A stretch of DNA of 42,409 nt, taken from the NCBI GenBank assembly GCA_035318985.1, contig DATHDP010000120.1, positions 1 to 42,409 on the forward strand. The letters run 5' to 3'. Made by a program: the position numbers and the translations under genes. Each line of letters starts with the position of its first letter. Position 1 is the first letter of the stretch. Shown here one piece after another: positions 32,735-40,875 of the stretch. Under the pieces are notes generated by a model that was not told the origin of the DNA, did not search any database, and saw only the letters and a program-made list of their open reading frames with translations. Origin of the DNA: VBAS01 sp035318985 (GTDB lineage Bacteria; Bacteroidota; Bacteroidia; Chitinophagales; Chitinophagaceae).

Positions 32735-33244
32735 CTAAGCTCTCAGTTCCACTTTAAATGCAAGACTGAAATAACGATAATAATGATCCTTGTTCTCAAT
32801 ATTATTTGCATTCCATTCTTCACCATAAATAAATGGACTTGTGCTTGACCATGCAGCTTCGCCAATTGCTACCAGGGTGTCAGGGCTTTTAAGTCTAAAA
32901 CCATACGTGCTGTCCTTATGCAAGTGCACAGTTTTCAGCGGAAATTGTATCCAGTTTCCTGCGTCATTTTCATCTACTTCGATCTCTGCAGATGAAAGAA
33001 CTTGTCCCCAGTTTTTTCTTTGCTTGTCAAATTCATGTAAAGTGAGGATCAATCTACCTGGGTGAGAAACAGCGATCGAATAAACCTGGATCTTACTAAG
33101 AGAACCTTCTTCGGGACATTGAAAAGTTTGTCCAGCAAGATGATCTGCCGGGCCTGAATTCATATGGCCGATCCATAAACTAGTATTTCTGTGGAGTTGC
33201 TCAAGTGCGGGGTGAAGATGGTTGCCAAAAGTCGTCGTTTTCAT
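32735..33244 (-). CDS. Hypothetical protein, predicted beta-sandwich
   Basis: The 169-aa protein has no signal peptide. Residues 30-165 alternate in a beta-sandwich pattern (LSKIQVYSIAV, GRLILTLHEF, WIQFPLKTVHL, YGFRLKSPDTLVAIGEAAW), like carbohydrate-binding or choice-of-anchor modules, but no named family is recognised. The ATG at 33244 is preferred to a GTG two codons earlier. It is convergent with the GLPGLI gene and divergent from the FIST operon. Confidence 0.65.
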   Translation of the reverse strand: MKTTTFGNHLHPALEQLHRNTSLWIGHMNSGPADHLAGQTFQCPEEGSLSKIQVYSIAVSHPGRLILTLHEFDKQRKNWGQVLSSAEIEVDENDAGNWIQFPLKTVHLHKDSTYGFRLKSPDTLVAIGEAAWSSTSPFIYGEEWNANNIENKDHYYRYFSLAFKVELRA

Positions 33245-33424
33245 ACACACATGCTTTAAGTTATTGATTAAAACAGCTAGCTATGGCAAGAGCTACTTTT
33301 TAAACTTACTGATGCGTCAAATATTGTGCTTGTGTATAAAAAGAAGTTTTCCTGATCCCAAAAATCAAAACTCTTCACGTTATTTTTAAAATCATTAATT
33401 TAACTCCGTTAATAAACCACCAAG

Positions 33425-34558
33425 ATGAAAGCAAAATCAATCAAAGGAAAAACTGCAGATGAAATAAAAGAGGCTTTGGAAAAAAATATGGCTGATGGAT
33501 TTCAACCAACATTAGCTGTTGTTTTTATGGCAAATGAAAATGAAAGAATCGCAGTCACTGAATTATTATCACAAAAAAGGATTCAGGTTTTTGGCTCTTC
33601 AACCGGTGATAATTTTACTGACGGGGAAATTGAATCGCAGTCAATTGTTCTCTTATTACTTGACATTGATCCTGCATACTTTCAGTTAGCGATCAAAGGC
33701 GCTGATGAAGGAACTATAAAAGAAATTGCAGAACAGATCGGCAAATCAGCACTTAGGAAATTTAAAAACCCTGCATTTCTTGTTATATCGGGCGGACTAG
33801 CTGTTGACGGTGATGAAATTATTGCAGGAATTGAATCTGCCTGTGGAAAAGGCGCTACCATTATCGGCGGGCTAGCTGCAGATTCTTTGAAAATGGAAAG
33901 AACTTACGTATTCACCAATGATAAACTTTTCGATTATGGATTACTTGCATTGATACTTGATGAAGAAAAGATCAGTTTGGGTGGAGTGGCAGTTGGTGGA
34001 TGGAAACCCGTGGGCATGGACAGGATAATTACAAAAAGTAATGGCAATGTTGTTTACACTATCGACAACGAACCAGCATTGGATTTTGTTTCACGATATG
34101 CAGGCCTAAAAGATCTTGATACAAATAATGGAATGAATTTTATGATCAGTAGTAATTTCCAGGTACAGTTAAAAAGGGAAGGTAAACACCCGGTAATGCG
34201 TACACCCATGCAGGCGAACCCGGGAGACCGTTCAATAATTTTTGCGGGTAGTTTACCCGAGGGCTCAAAAGTTAAGTTATGTTTGTTGCCCGGATTTGAA
34301 GTAATTGAAGCGACTTTAAATGAATTCAATAACTATAAAAAAGAGCAGCCCGAACCCGATGCCATCATTCTATTTTCCTGTGCCGGCCGGCAAATTACTT
34401 TAGGGCCTTACGTGAGTGAAGAAATAGATAAAATAAAAAATATTTGGAATGCGCCACTTGCAGGTTTCTTTTGTTATGGCGAAATTGGAAAAGTAGATTC
34501 GGGTCAACACGAGTTTCATAATATGACTTGCTCATTGGCTACATTAACGGAAAAATGA
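33425..34558 (+). CDS. FIST domain sensory protein
   Basis: The 377-aa protein has FIST N (about 30-210, with GSSTGDNFTDGEI and ATIIGGLAADSLKMERTYVF) and FIST C (about 225-360, with PALDFVSRYAG, MRTPMQANPGDRSI and GFFCYGEIG). FIST domains are predicted sensors of small ligands such as amino acids in signalling proteins. It has no membrane segment. It is the first gene of a four-gene operon, and its TGA overlaps the kinase start (ATGA at 34555-34558). It probably senses a ligand and controls the kinase. Confidence 0.9.
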   Translation: MKAKSIKGKTADEIKEALEKNMADGFQPTLAVVFMANENERIAVTELLSQKRIQVFGSSTGDNFTDGEIESQSIVLLLLDIDPAYFQLAIKGADEGTIKEIAEQIGKSALRKFKNPAFLVISGGLAVDGDEIIAGIESACGKGATIIGGLAADSLKMERTYVFTNDKLFDYGLLALILDEEKISLGGVAVGGWKPVGMDRIITKSNGNVVYTIDNEPALDFVSRYAGLKDLDTNNGMNFMISSNFQVQLKREGKHPVMRTPMQANPGDRSIIFAGSLPEGSKVKLCLLPGFEVIEATLNEFNNYKKEQPEPDAIILFSCAGRQITLGPYVSEEIDKIKNIWNAPLAGFFCYGEIGKVDSGQHEFHNMTCSLATLTEK

Positions 34559-35592
34559 GTCCTCAGCTACAAACGATATCAGATTTTATAAAAACCTCTT
34601 CCGGCATAAGCGATGCCGAAAAGGAATCTCTTCTTAAGGTGATCAAGGAAACAGACAAGAACCAGTCAATGTTACAATTCAAGCTTGAGCGGATCGAAAA
34701 AGATAGAACTACTTTGTCTGTGATGCTGCAAGAAAGTATCGAAGACCTTCAAAAAAAATCATTGGTGATCGAAGATGCAAATAAAGCACTTACACAAACA
34801 TTGGAAGAATTAAAAGCCACACAGGCACAACTTATACAATCTGAAAAAATGGCAAGCCTTGGTGAGCTGACCGCCGGTATTGCTCATGAAATTCAGAATC
34901 CGTTGAATTTTGTCAATAATTTTTCAGAAGTAAGTAATGAGCTGCTCGATGAAATGACAGAACAACTGGAAAAAGGAAATGCGAACGAAGCAAAAGCAAT
35001 AGCCAATGAGGTAAAAATGAGTTTGGAAAAAATAAACCTTCATGGCAAACGGGCTGACGGTATTGTGAAAAGCATGCTGCAGCATTCAAGAACAAGCAAC
35101 AATAAAAAGGAGCCCACTGATATAAATGTTTTGACTGATGAATATCTAAGATTGGCTTATCATGGATTGCGGGCAAAAGACAAATCTTTTAATGCAGCTC
35201 TAAAAACCGATTATGATGAAAATATTGGTTTGATAAAAATCATTTCGCAGGATATCGGCCGGGTCATATTGAATTTAATCACCAATGCATTTTATGCGGT
35301 AATGGAAAAAAAGAAATTACACCCGGTAGGATATGAGCCCACAGTAACTGTAAGCACAAAAAAGATCGATAATAAAGTTATAGTTGAAGTAAAAGACAAT
35401 GGAACGGGCATTCCTCAAAAAGCAATAGACAAAATTTTTCAACCCTTCTTTACCACAAAGCCCACGGGCCAGGGAACAGGGCTTGGTTTATCATTGAGTT
35501 ATGATATTGTAACCAAGGGGCATGGAGGAGAATTAAAAGTTGAAACAAAAGAAGGAGAATATACAGCGTTTAGCGTTATTTTACCAGTATAA
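34555..35592 (+). CDS. Soluble histidine kinase with coiled-coil
   Basis: The 345-aa cytoplasmic kinase has no membrane helix. A coiled-coil (about 35-100, ending in LEELKATQAQLIQSEKMASLGEL) leads to HisKA with H111 in GIAHEIQNPLNF, and an ATPase domain with N box LITNAFYAVMEKK, DNGTGIPQKAID, FQPFFTTKPTGQGTGLGLSLSY. The ATG at 34555 was chosen because it gives the translationally coupled ATGA overlap with the FIST gene; an upstream in-frame start at 34528 would lie inside that gene. Input is likely from the FIST protein, output to one or both REC proteins. Confidence 0.9.
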   Translation: MSPQLQTISDFIKTSSGISDAEKESLLKVIKETDKNQSMLQFKLERIEKDRTTLSVMLQESIEDLQKKSLVIEDANKALTQTLEELKATQAQLIQSEKMASLGELTAGIAHEIQNPLNFVNNFSEVSNELLDEMTEQLEKGNANEAKAIANEVKMSLEKINLHGKRADGIVKSMLQHSRTSNNKKEPTDINVLTDEYLRLAYHGLRAKDKSFNAALKTDYDENIGLIKIISQDIGRVILNLITNAFYAVMEKKKLHPVGYEPTVTVSTKKIDNKVIVEVKDNGTGIPQKAIDKIFQPFFTTKPTGQGTGLGLSLSYDIVTKGHGGELKVETKEGEYTAFSVILPV

Positions 35593-35608
35593 ATCATAAA
35601 TTCATCGA

Positions 35609-35983
35609 ATGAAAATTTTAGTTGTCGACGACGAAAAAGATGTGCAGGTTCTTTTCGAACAAAGATTCAGAAAAGAGATCCGCAACAAGGAAATGGAGTT
35701 TGCTTTCGCTTACTCAGGTGAAGATGCATTGAAGTACCTGGGCGACCTTAGTCATGAGGCTGTATTGATACTTTCAGATATCAATATGCCGGGCATGAGT
35801 GGTTTGGAATTGCTCAGGCATATCAAAGAAAAACACAAGTTGCCACCACCGATGGTAATGATGATAACAGCTTATGGCGATGCAGAAAATTATAACACCG
35901 CTATGAAGTTAGGCGCCGATGATTTTTTAACAAAACCTCTTGAGTTTAGCCTGCTAAAAGAAAAACTAAAAGCAATACACTAA
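35609..35983 (+). CDS. Single-domain response regulator (CheY-like)
   Basis: The 124-aa protein is a stand-alone REC domain. It has D7-D8 in VVDDEKD, phospho-acceptor D57 in LILSDINMPGMSG, Thr/Ala in MMITAYGD and K109 in FLTKPLEF. With no output domain it may act as a phosphate relay, a sink or a docking partner. Its stop shares one base with the next gene's ATG (TAATG). Confidence 0.92.
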   Translation: MKILVVDDEKDVQVLFEQRFRKEIRNKEMEFAFAYSGEDALKYLGDLSHEAVLILSDINMPGMSGLELLRHIKEKHKLPPPMVMMITAYGDAENYNTAMKLGADDFLTKPLEFSLLKEKLKAIH

Positions 35984-37023
35984 TGGCAAAAATATTAGTG
36001 GTAGATGATGAAACGGATCTCGAAGTCCTGATCAAGCAAAAGTTCAGGCAAAAAATTCGTGAACACAAGTATGAGTTTTTATTTGCTATAAATGGCAAAC
36101 ATGCATTGGAGCAACTGGAACTGAATGATGATGTAGATATCGTGCTAAGTGATATCAACATGCCCGAAATGGATGGGCTAACATTACTTTCAAAGATCAA
36201 TGAACAAAAAACTTTATTAAAGGCGGTTATTGTTTCTGCTTATGGCGATATGGAAAATATTCGCACAGCCATGAACCGTGGCGCTTTTGATTTTGTAACC
36301 AAACCTGTGAATTTCGAGGACCTGGAATTGACAATGGAAAAGACTCTAAGCCACGTTCAACAGATGCGGGAAACAATGAAGGCCATTAAAGAAAATAACA
36401 TACTTAAAATGTATGTGGACGAAACGGTGCTGAACTTTATGGGCGGCCGTGAGTTTGAATCATCACTGATGGTAAATGAAACGGTAGTAGCGACAGTTGC
36501 TTTTCTTGATATTTGCAGCTTTACCACTATCAGTGAAAAAGAATCTCCCGACACAGTGGTAAAACTCCTGAACAAATATTTCGATGTAATGGTAAAAGAA
36601 ATAATTGCCCAGGGAGGATACATAGATAAATTCATGGGCGATGCAGTAATGGCTGTCTTCCGTGGTGATTATCATTTAGACAGAGCAATGGATGCTTGCC
36701 TTGCTGTAAGAAAAAAAGTATCCGAGCTGCCAAATGAATCAGGAAATATTTTCTTTACCCCTAAAGTTTCCATTGGCATTAATAGCGGCGAAATGATCTC
36801 CGGCAATATCGGGTCCGCAAATTTGAAACGTCTCGACTATACTGTAATTGGCGATGTTGTTAATGTTGCTCAGCGATTACAAACTATAGCGAAGGAAGGA
36901 CAGATCCTTATTAATGAATCTTCGTATGAAAAAGTAAAAGAATCTTTCAATTGCAATAAAGTGGGTGATGTGAGTTTGAAAAATAAATCACATCCTGTTA
37001 CGATCTATGAGGTGCTTGACTAA
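35983..37023 (+). CDS. REC domain-class III adenylyl cyclase
   Basis: The 346-aa protein has a REC domain (1-122, D57 in VLSDINMPEMDG, K107), a linker helix, and a class III nucleotide cyclase domain (about 165-345). Metal ligands D176 (FLDICSF) and D220 (MGDAVMAVF) are present. Substrate-selecting residues are K216 in DKFMGD and D285 in LDYTVIG, the adenylyl-cyclase pattern, and the transition-state pair N294 and R298 in VVNVAQRL is intact. It should make cyclic AMP under control of phosphorylation, probably by the operon's kinase. Convergent with the outer-membrane gene, 5-nt gap. Confidence 0.92.
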   Translation: MAKILVVDDETDLEVLIKQKFRQKIREHKYEFLFAINGKHALEQLELNDDVDIVLSDINMPEMDGLTLLSKINEQKTLLKAVIVSAYGDMENIRTAMNRGAFDFVTKPVNFEDLELTMEKTLSHVQQMRETMKAIKENNILKMYVDETVLNFMGGREFESSLMVNETVVATVAFLDICSFTTISEKESPDTVVKLLNKYFDVMVKEIIAQGGYIDKFMGDAVMAVFRGDYHLDRAMDACLAVRKKVSELPNESGNIFFTPKVSIGINSGEMISGNIGSANLKRLDYTVIGDVVNVAQRLQTIAKEGQILINESSYEKVKESFNCNKVGDVSLKNKSHPVTIYEVLD

Positions 37024-37028
37024 TTTCT

Positions 37029-39854
37029 CTATCTTCTTATTATCACATTTCCCCTTCCACCCGGGCCACCGGAATTAGCACTCATCTTATTCAAGCTATA
37101 CGTAAAACTGAGTAAATAGAATCGTTTCAACACACGGTTACTTTGATCCTCAATATAATTTGAATTAGTGTAACGAACTATTGCCTCGTTTTCATTCAGC
37201 AGGTCATGAGCACTGATCTTAAGTTCGCCGCGGTTATATTTTAAGAACAATTTGCTGAATGATGCATTCCATAAAGGAACTTTTGCATTGAATCCTTCAG
37301 AACGCTGGCTACTGATAGTATAGGTAAAATCGGTTGACAGGTAAAAATTCTTTGGTAACTGCCAGCCTGCATCAATGCCGTAATCCTGTGTCAGATAATT
37401 ATTATTAAGTGATGACTCCAAAGAATATTTTGCTTTGTTGTAAGTGATACCGCCATTAAGTGTAAGGTCAAATTTATTTTTAAAGCTTTTTGATATTTCA
37501 ATCCTCGGGCTAATATTAGCATTATAAATATTGTTTCTGATCGTATTAATGAACTGGATCGTTTTACTATATCCCAATCCTGTATTAAAATTTAATGTTG
37601 CTTTTATGAAACGTAAGGGCCAGCCAATACTTATATCATTATTTAAATTATAAACACCATCCACATTCACAGGTGTGGTTAGCTTTCTTCCGAAAGAATC
37701 AATTACATCATAGTTCACGATCTTATTATTGGTAAATGAATAACTGCTAAACCAGAAAAAACTTTTATTACGAAAGGGATTCATGCCAGTATAATTTGCA
37801 TTAATACGGTGCGTGAACTCTTGTTTCAAATTGGGGTTACCCAGTTTTATATTTATCGGGTTGCTGATATCGGGTATCGGCTGCAATTGGGTTACCGATG
37901 GCTGATTTGTTGATGCACGGTAATCAAGTTGGAGGTTTTTGAATCTTGTAAAATTGTACTGGAATCTTGCATTAGGCAGCAGGTTATAAAATGATTTTGT
38001 GATCACTGAATCTTTAATACCTGATGTGATGGTCCCCTTCAGATCTGCATTTTGCCATGTTAAGCCAAATGAGTAATTATATTTTTTCTTTTGCGTACGA
38101 ATCCTGATACCAGCAGTTGTTGTTCCGTAAATATTTTCATAGTTATTTGTAAGCAGCGGGTTCAGGACATCATGTTTTCCCGAACCAGCATCATAATCAT
38201 AGGTTACTTTATCCGAAACAGAACGGCTTTCACTTTTTGAAGCGCTGAACTCAAGCAATGATCTTTTAAATAATGGTTCTGTATAAACAGCTCTTGTGTT
38301 ATATCCCCGCACTTCAGTTTCAAAATCGCTGTGTTGATCAATAGAATCGTTCTTTACAAGATTGCCCGATCTGTTATAAAACTGGTTGACAGATTCCAGT
38401 TCACCATTTCCGTCACTGTTACTTAAAGTACTTCCGACGCTAACAGAAAAGGTTCTTCCTCTTCTCCTGAATTTCTTTCTGTATAGTAATGTGCCGTTGA
38501 AATTATATCCATCGCTGGCAGAAAAGTTTTCACTGGCTCCTCTATTACTCCTGATCAATTGTTCTGACAGTGTTTCATATCCATTTAGTGAATGGTTTTT
38601 TGATTCTTGCAAGGTTAGCGTTGGCGTAAATTTTATAGAGTTCATAGAATCGATGAGATAGTCATATGTAAGATTAAACCGATGTGAATTATTATTATTA
38701 TCTGTCCTTGAGTTTTGATCATAGAAATATGTGGAGTCTGGTAAAATATACTGGCGACTTAGTTTTTGATCAGTAACGGGGTTATAATGGTTGTAGAAGT
38801 AGTTGCTCTGCACTTCCATTTTCTTTCCAATTATATTATTATAGTTAGCCCCGCCTGCCCAGGTTGTATTGATCGAATTATTATTACCGCCTCCCATTGC
38901 ACTTGCCATCGCATCATTTGAAGACATATTAATGTTGATACCTCCACCGCCACTATTACCGCCCAATTGATTCATCCCTCCACTAAAACTCAGGATATCC
39001 ATAAATGAAAAACCTTCAGCATTTGTATTGTTCCCCATTCCTATCACTGACATTTGTCTTGCACCTTTAAAAGAGTTCACATTGAATTTTCCCTGGTAAC
39101 GTCCATCAGTACCACCGCCGCCATTTATCTTTCCAAACACTCCTTTCTTTTTATCTTTTTTTAGTTTCAGATTAATTGTCTTTTCACTTTGTCCATCGTC
39201 AAAACCGGTTAGCTGCGACATGTCGCTTTGTTTATCGTACACCTGCACTTTATCAACGGCATCTGCAGGCAAATTTTTAGTTGCTATTTTAGGATCATTC
39301 CCAAAAAACTCTTTTCCATCTACTAAAACTCTTTTCACTTCCTGTCCCTGTGCTTTCACTTTTCCATCTTTATCTACTTGTATTCCCGGCATTTTTTTCA
39401 GAAGATCTTCTACTACCGCATTTGGTTTTGTTTTAAAAGAACCTGCGTTATATTGAACAGTATCTCCTATTAATGTAACCGGTGGGGCCTCCGCCATTAT
39501 CACAACTTCTTCAAGTACTTTATTTTTATCGCTTACTTCAATATTTGCCAGGTCAATATTTTTGTTTGCATCATTTACTGTAAAATATTTATTTACGTTA
39601 TGATAGTTAACATGAGTAACCAGCAAGCGATAATCACCATAAGGAACATTGGCTAATGAAAACTCTCCGCGGCTATTTGTCATGGTAAATGTTACCAATG
39701 AAGAATCTTTTGCTTGCAAAACTGTAATAGTTGCGGCGGGTACGGGTTGTTTAGCTATTGTATCAAAAACAATTCCTTTAACATTACCACTTTTCTGCGC
39801 TGAACTGGCAAGCCAAATAAATCCGGATAAAGCGATCAGTAAAATTTTCTTCAT
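37029..39854 (-). CDS. Outer-membrane beta-barrel family protein with carboxypeptidase-like and plug domains
   Basis: The 941-aa product has a signal peptide (about 1-19, ending SSAQ), a CarboxypepD-regulatory-like Ig domain (about 22-110, KGIVFDTIAKQPVPAATITV), a plug-like domain (about 128-225, PGIQVDKDGKVKAQG and RVLVDGKEFFGNDPKI), then a large barrel with repeated antiparallel strands. It is related to TonB-dependent receptors but no TonB box is obvious. Gly/Asn-rich loops lie around 285-325. Such proteins are often linked with GLPGLI proteins. Upstream repeats resemble those of the GLPGLI promoter. Confidence 0.9.
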   Translation of the reverse strand: MKKILLIALSGFIWLASSAQKSGNVKGIVFDTIAKQPVPAATITVLQAKDSSLVTFTMTNSRGEFSLANVPYGDYRLLVTHVNYHNVNKYFTVNDANKNIDLANIEVSDKNKVLEEVVIMAEAPPVTLIGDTVQYNAGSFKTKPNAVVEDLLKKMPGIQVDKDGKVKAQGQEVKRVLVDGKEFFGNDPKIATKNLPADAVDKVQVYDKQSDMSQLTGFDDGQSEKTINLKLKKDKKKGVFGKINGGGGTDGRYQGKFNVNSFKGARQMSVIGMGNNTNAEGFSFMDILSFSGGMNQLGGNSGGGGININMSSNDAMASAMGGGNNNSINTTWAGGANYNNIIGKKMEVQSNYFYNHYNPVTDQKLSRQYILPDSTYFYDQNSRTDNNNNSHRFNLTYDYLIDSMNSIKFTPTLTLQESKNHSLNGYETLSEQLIRSNRGASENFSASDGYNFNGTLLYRKKFRRRGRTFSVSVGSTLSNSDGNGELESVNQFYNRSGNLVKNDSIDQHSDFETEVRGYNTRAVYTEPLFKRSLLEFSASKSESRSVSDKVTYDYDAGSGKHDVLNPLLTNNYENIYGTTTAGIRIRTQKKKYNYSFGLTWQNADLKGTITSGIKDSVITKSFYNLLPNARFQYNFTRFKNLQLDYRASTNQPSVTQLQPIPDISNPINIKLGNPNLKQEFTHRINANYTGMNPFRNKSFFWFSSYSFTNNKIVNYDVIDSFGRKLTTPVNVDGVYNLNNDISIGWPLRFIKATLNFNTGLGYSKTIQFINTIRNNIYNANISPRIEISKSFKNKFDLTLNGGITYNKAKYSLESSLNNNYLTQDYGIDAGWQLPKNFYLSTDFTYTISSQRSEGFNAKVPLWNASFSKLFLKYNRGELKISAHDLLNENEAIVRYTNSNYIEDQSNRVLKRFYLLSFTYSLNKMSANSGGPGGRGNVIIRR

Positions 39855-39869
39855 GAGTCGATTGGTTTT

Positions 39870-39887
39870 TCCCGAAGACTATCGGGA
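39870..39887. repeat. TCCCGA hairpin in the barrel-gene leader
   Basis: TCCCGA (39870-39875) and TCGGGA (39882-39887) form a small hairpin 16 nt upstream of the ATG. The sequence resembles TCCCGATAG-type short repeats widespread in Bacteroidota genomes. It would sit in the untranslated leader and may affect translation. Confidence 0.45.
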
Positions 39888-39912
39888 TAGGATACGAAAA
39901 TATTCTTAGGAA

Positions 39913-39960
39913 GTTGAATACCCGGTTAAGCAGAGTTGAAATTAGGTTAATGAAGGTTAA
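39913..39960 (-). promoter_or_regulatory. Five phased TTAACC/TTCAAC direct repeats upstream of the barrel gene
   Basis: On the minus strand TTAACC starts at 39960, 39950 and 39929, and TTCAAC at 39940 and 39918: spacings 10, 10, 11, 11. The series lies 59-106 nt before the ATG, one face of the helix, the expected layout for an OmpR/PhoB-type regulator. A plausible -7 (TATTTTCG, 39895-39902 on minus) lies downstream. Confidence 0.6.
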
Positions 39961-39967
39961 CGAGGTA

Positions 39968-40540
39968 TTACTCATCGATAGCGGGTCCTTTCTCCTTATC
40001 CTCTCTTTCTTGTTCATAAACCTGGATCTTAATTACCCAATCAAGCATATCGGTCTCCAGGACCAACGCAAGTTTCAATTTTTTTAATTCTGGTGTTTTA
40101 TCCCCCGCATCTAAAACTATAGTTGTAAACTTTATCGCTTCTGATGGTTTTATATAGTCTCCTTTGAATACTGCGGTGGTTCCATTAATGTTCACTGAAA
40201 GATGTTGCAGTGAATTATAAAGCATTCTGAATTTTTTTGATACCGCTTCAAAGTCATCAGTTTTTATCATATCTGCTTCCCATGAGTAGATCTCCTTTAT
40301 GTTTGAACTATACTTTATCAGCCTGCATTTAATCGCATCTTTTACAGTAACCAGGCATTCAAATTCTATGTTTTGAGGATTCTGCTTTATCTCATGACCA
40401 ATGATATTTTTGAACCCATTTGGATAATCACTTAGCACATTTGCGATGTCAGTTTGAAAAGCATTTTTGATCGGAATGACCTGTGCTGAAAGAGAAAAAA
40501 CAAATAAAATGAAAGTAAAAGTGGCAGTTAGTGGCTTCAT
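39968..40540 (-). CDS. Secreted hypothetical protein
   Basis: The 190-aa product starting MKPLTATFTFILFVFSLSAQ has a clear signal peptide. The mature part is mixed alpha/beta, with a charged C-terminus (EQEREDKEKGPAIDE). I do not recognise a family; similar uncharacterised proteins seem common in Chitinophagaceae. The ATG at 40540 is preferred to an upstream in-frame start at 40570 because it places the signal peptide at the N-terminus. It is read in the same direction as the barrel gene. Confidence 0.7.
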   Translation of the reverse strand: MKPLTATFTFILFVFSLSAQVIPIKNAFQTDIANVLSDYPNGFKNIIGHEIKQNPQNIEFECLVTVKDAIKCRLIKYSSNIKEIYSWEADMIKTDDFEAVSKKFRMLYNSLQHLSVNINGTTAVFKGDYIKPSEAIKFTTIVLDAGDKTPELKKLKLALVLETDMLDWVIKIQVYEQEREDKEKGPAIDE

Positions 40541-40642
40541 AAGATGGAGTTTTAACAATAACGCTTGCAAGATATAGGAGAATTTTTTAACTTTAGGACA
40601 TACTTTATCTGGAAATCAAACGTTAATTAAAAAAATCCGTGT

Positions 40643-40804
40643 ATGAAAAACAGAGTTATTGTTCATGGGCATGAGGAGGCGAAGATCTATAAACACAACT
40701 ACAAGCCTTCTTTTAGTATTCTGAGGTTGCTTCGTTCTGTGCTCGGTGTTATAGTTACAGGTCAATCGCTGGCCGCTCATAAATACCATTATCGCAGAAA
40801 GTAG
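40643..40804 (+). CDS. 53-aa basic small protein
   Basis: ATG at 40643 to TAG at 40802-40804. The product starts MKNRVIVHGHEEAKIYK, has a central hydrophobic stretch (ILRLLRSVLGVIVTG) and ends in basic HKYHYRRK. It is followed 26 nt later by a strong intrinsic terminator on the same strand, and the coding strand has no other long frame, so a real small gene is likely. It could be a small membrane or nucleic-acid-binding protein. No known family recognised. Confidence 0.6.
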   Translation: MKNRVIVHGHEEAKIYKHNYKPSFSILRLLRSVLGVIVTGQSLAAHKYHYRRK

Positions 40805-40830
40805 TTCTCTTACTAACCCCAAAATATAAT

Positions 40831-40856
40831 AAGGCAGCTGAATAAGCTGCCTTTTT
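40831..40856. terminator. Terminator between the small gene and the SNF2 gene
   Basis: AAGGCAGCT (40831-40839) pairs with AGCTGCCTT (40845-40853) around GAATA, followed by TTT on plus and by AT-rich sequence on minus. It ends the small gene and perhaps the SNF2 transcript (stop at 40876). Confidence 0.85.
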
Positions 40857-40875
40857 CATTTACACTAAATTAGTT

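Noticed and set aside
33399..33416. TTAAC/TTAAT pair upstream of the FIST gene as a third member of the phased-repeat regulon
   Set aside because: Only two imperfect copies are present and no promoter element lies at a fitting distance.
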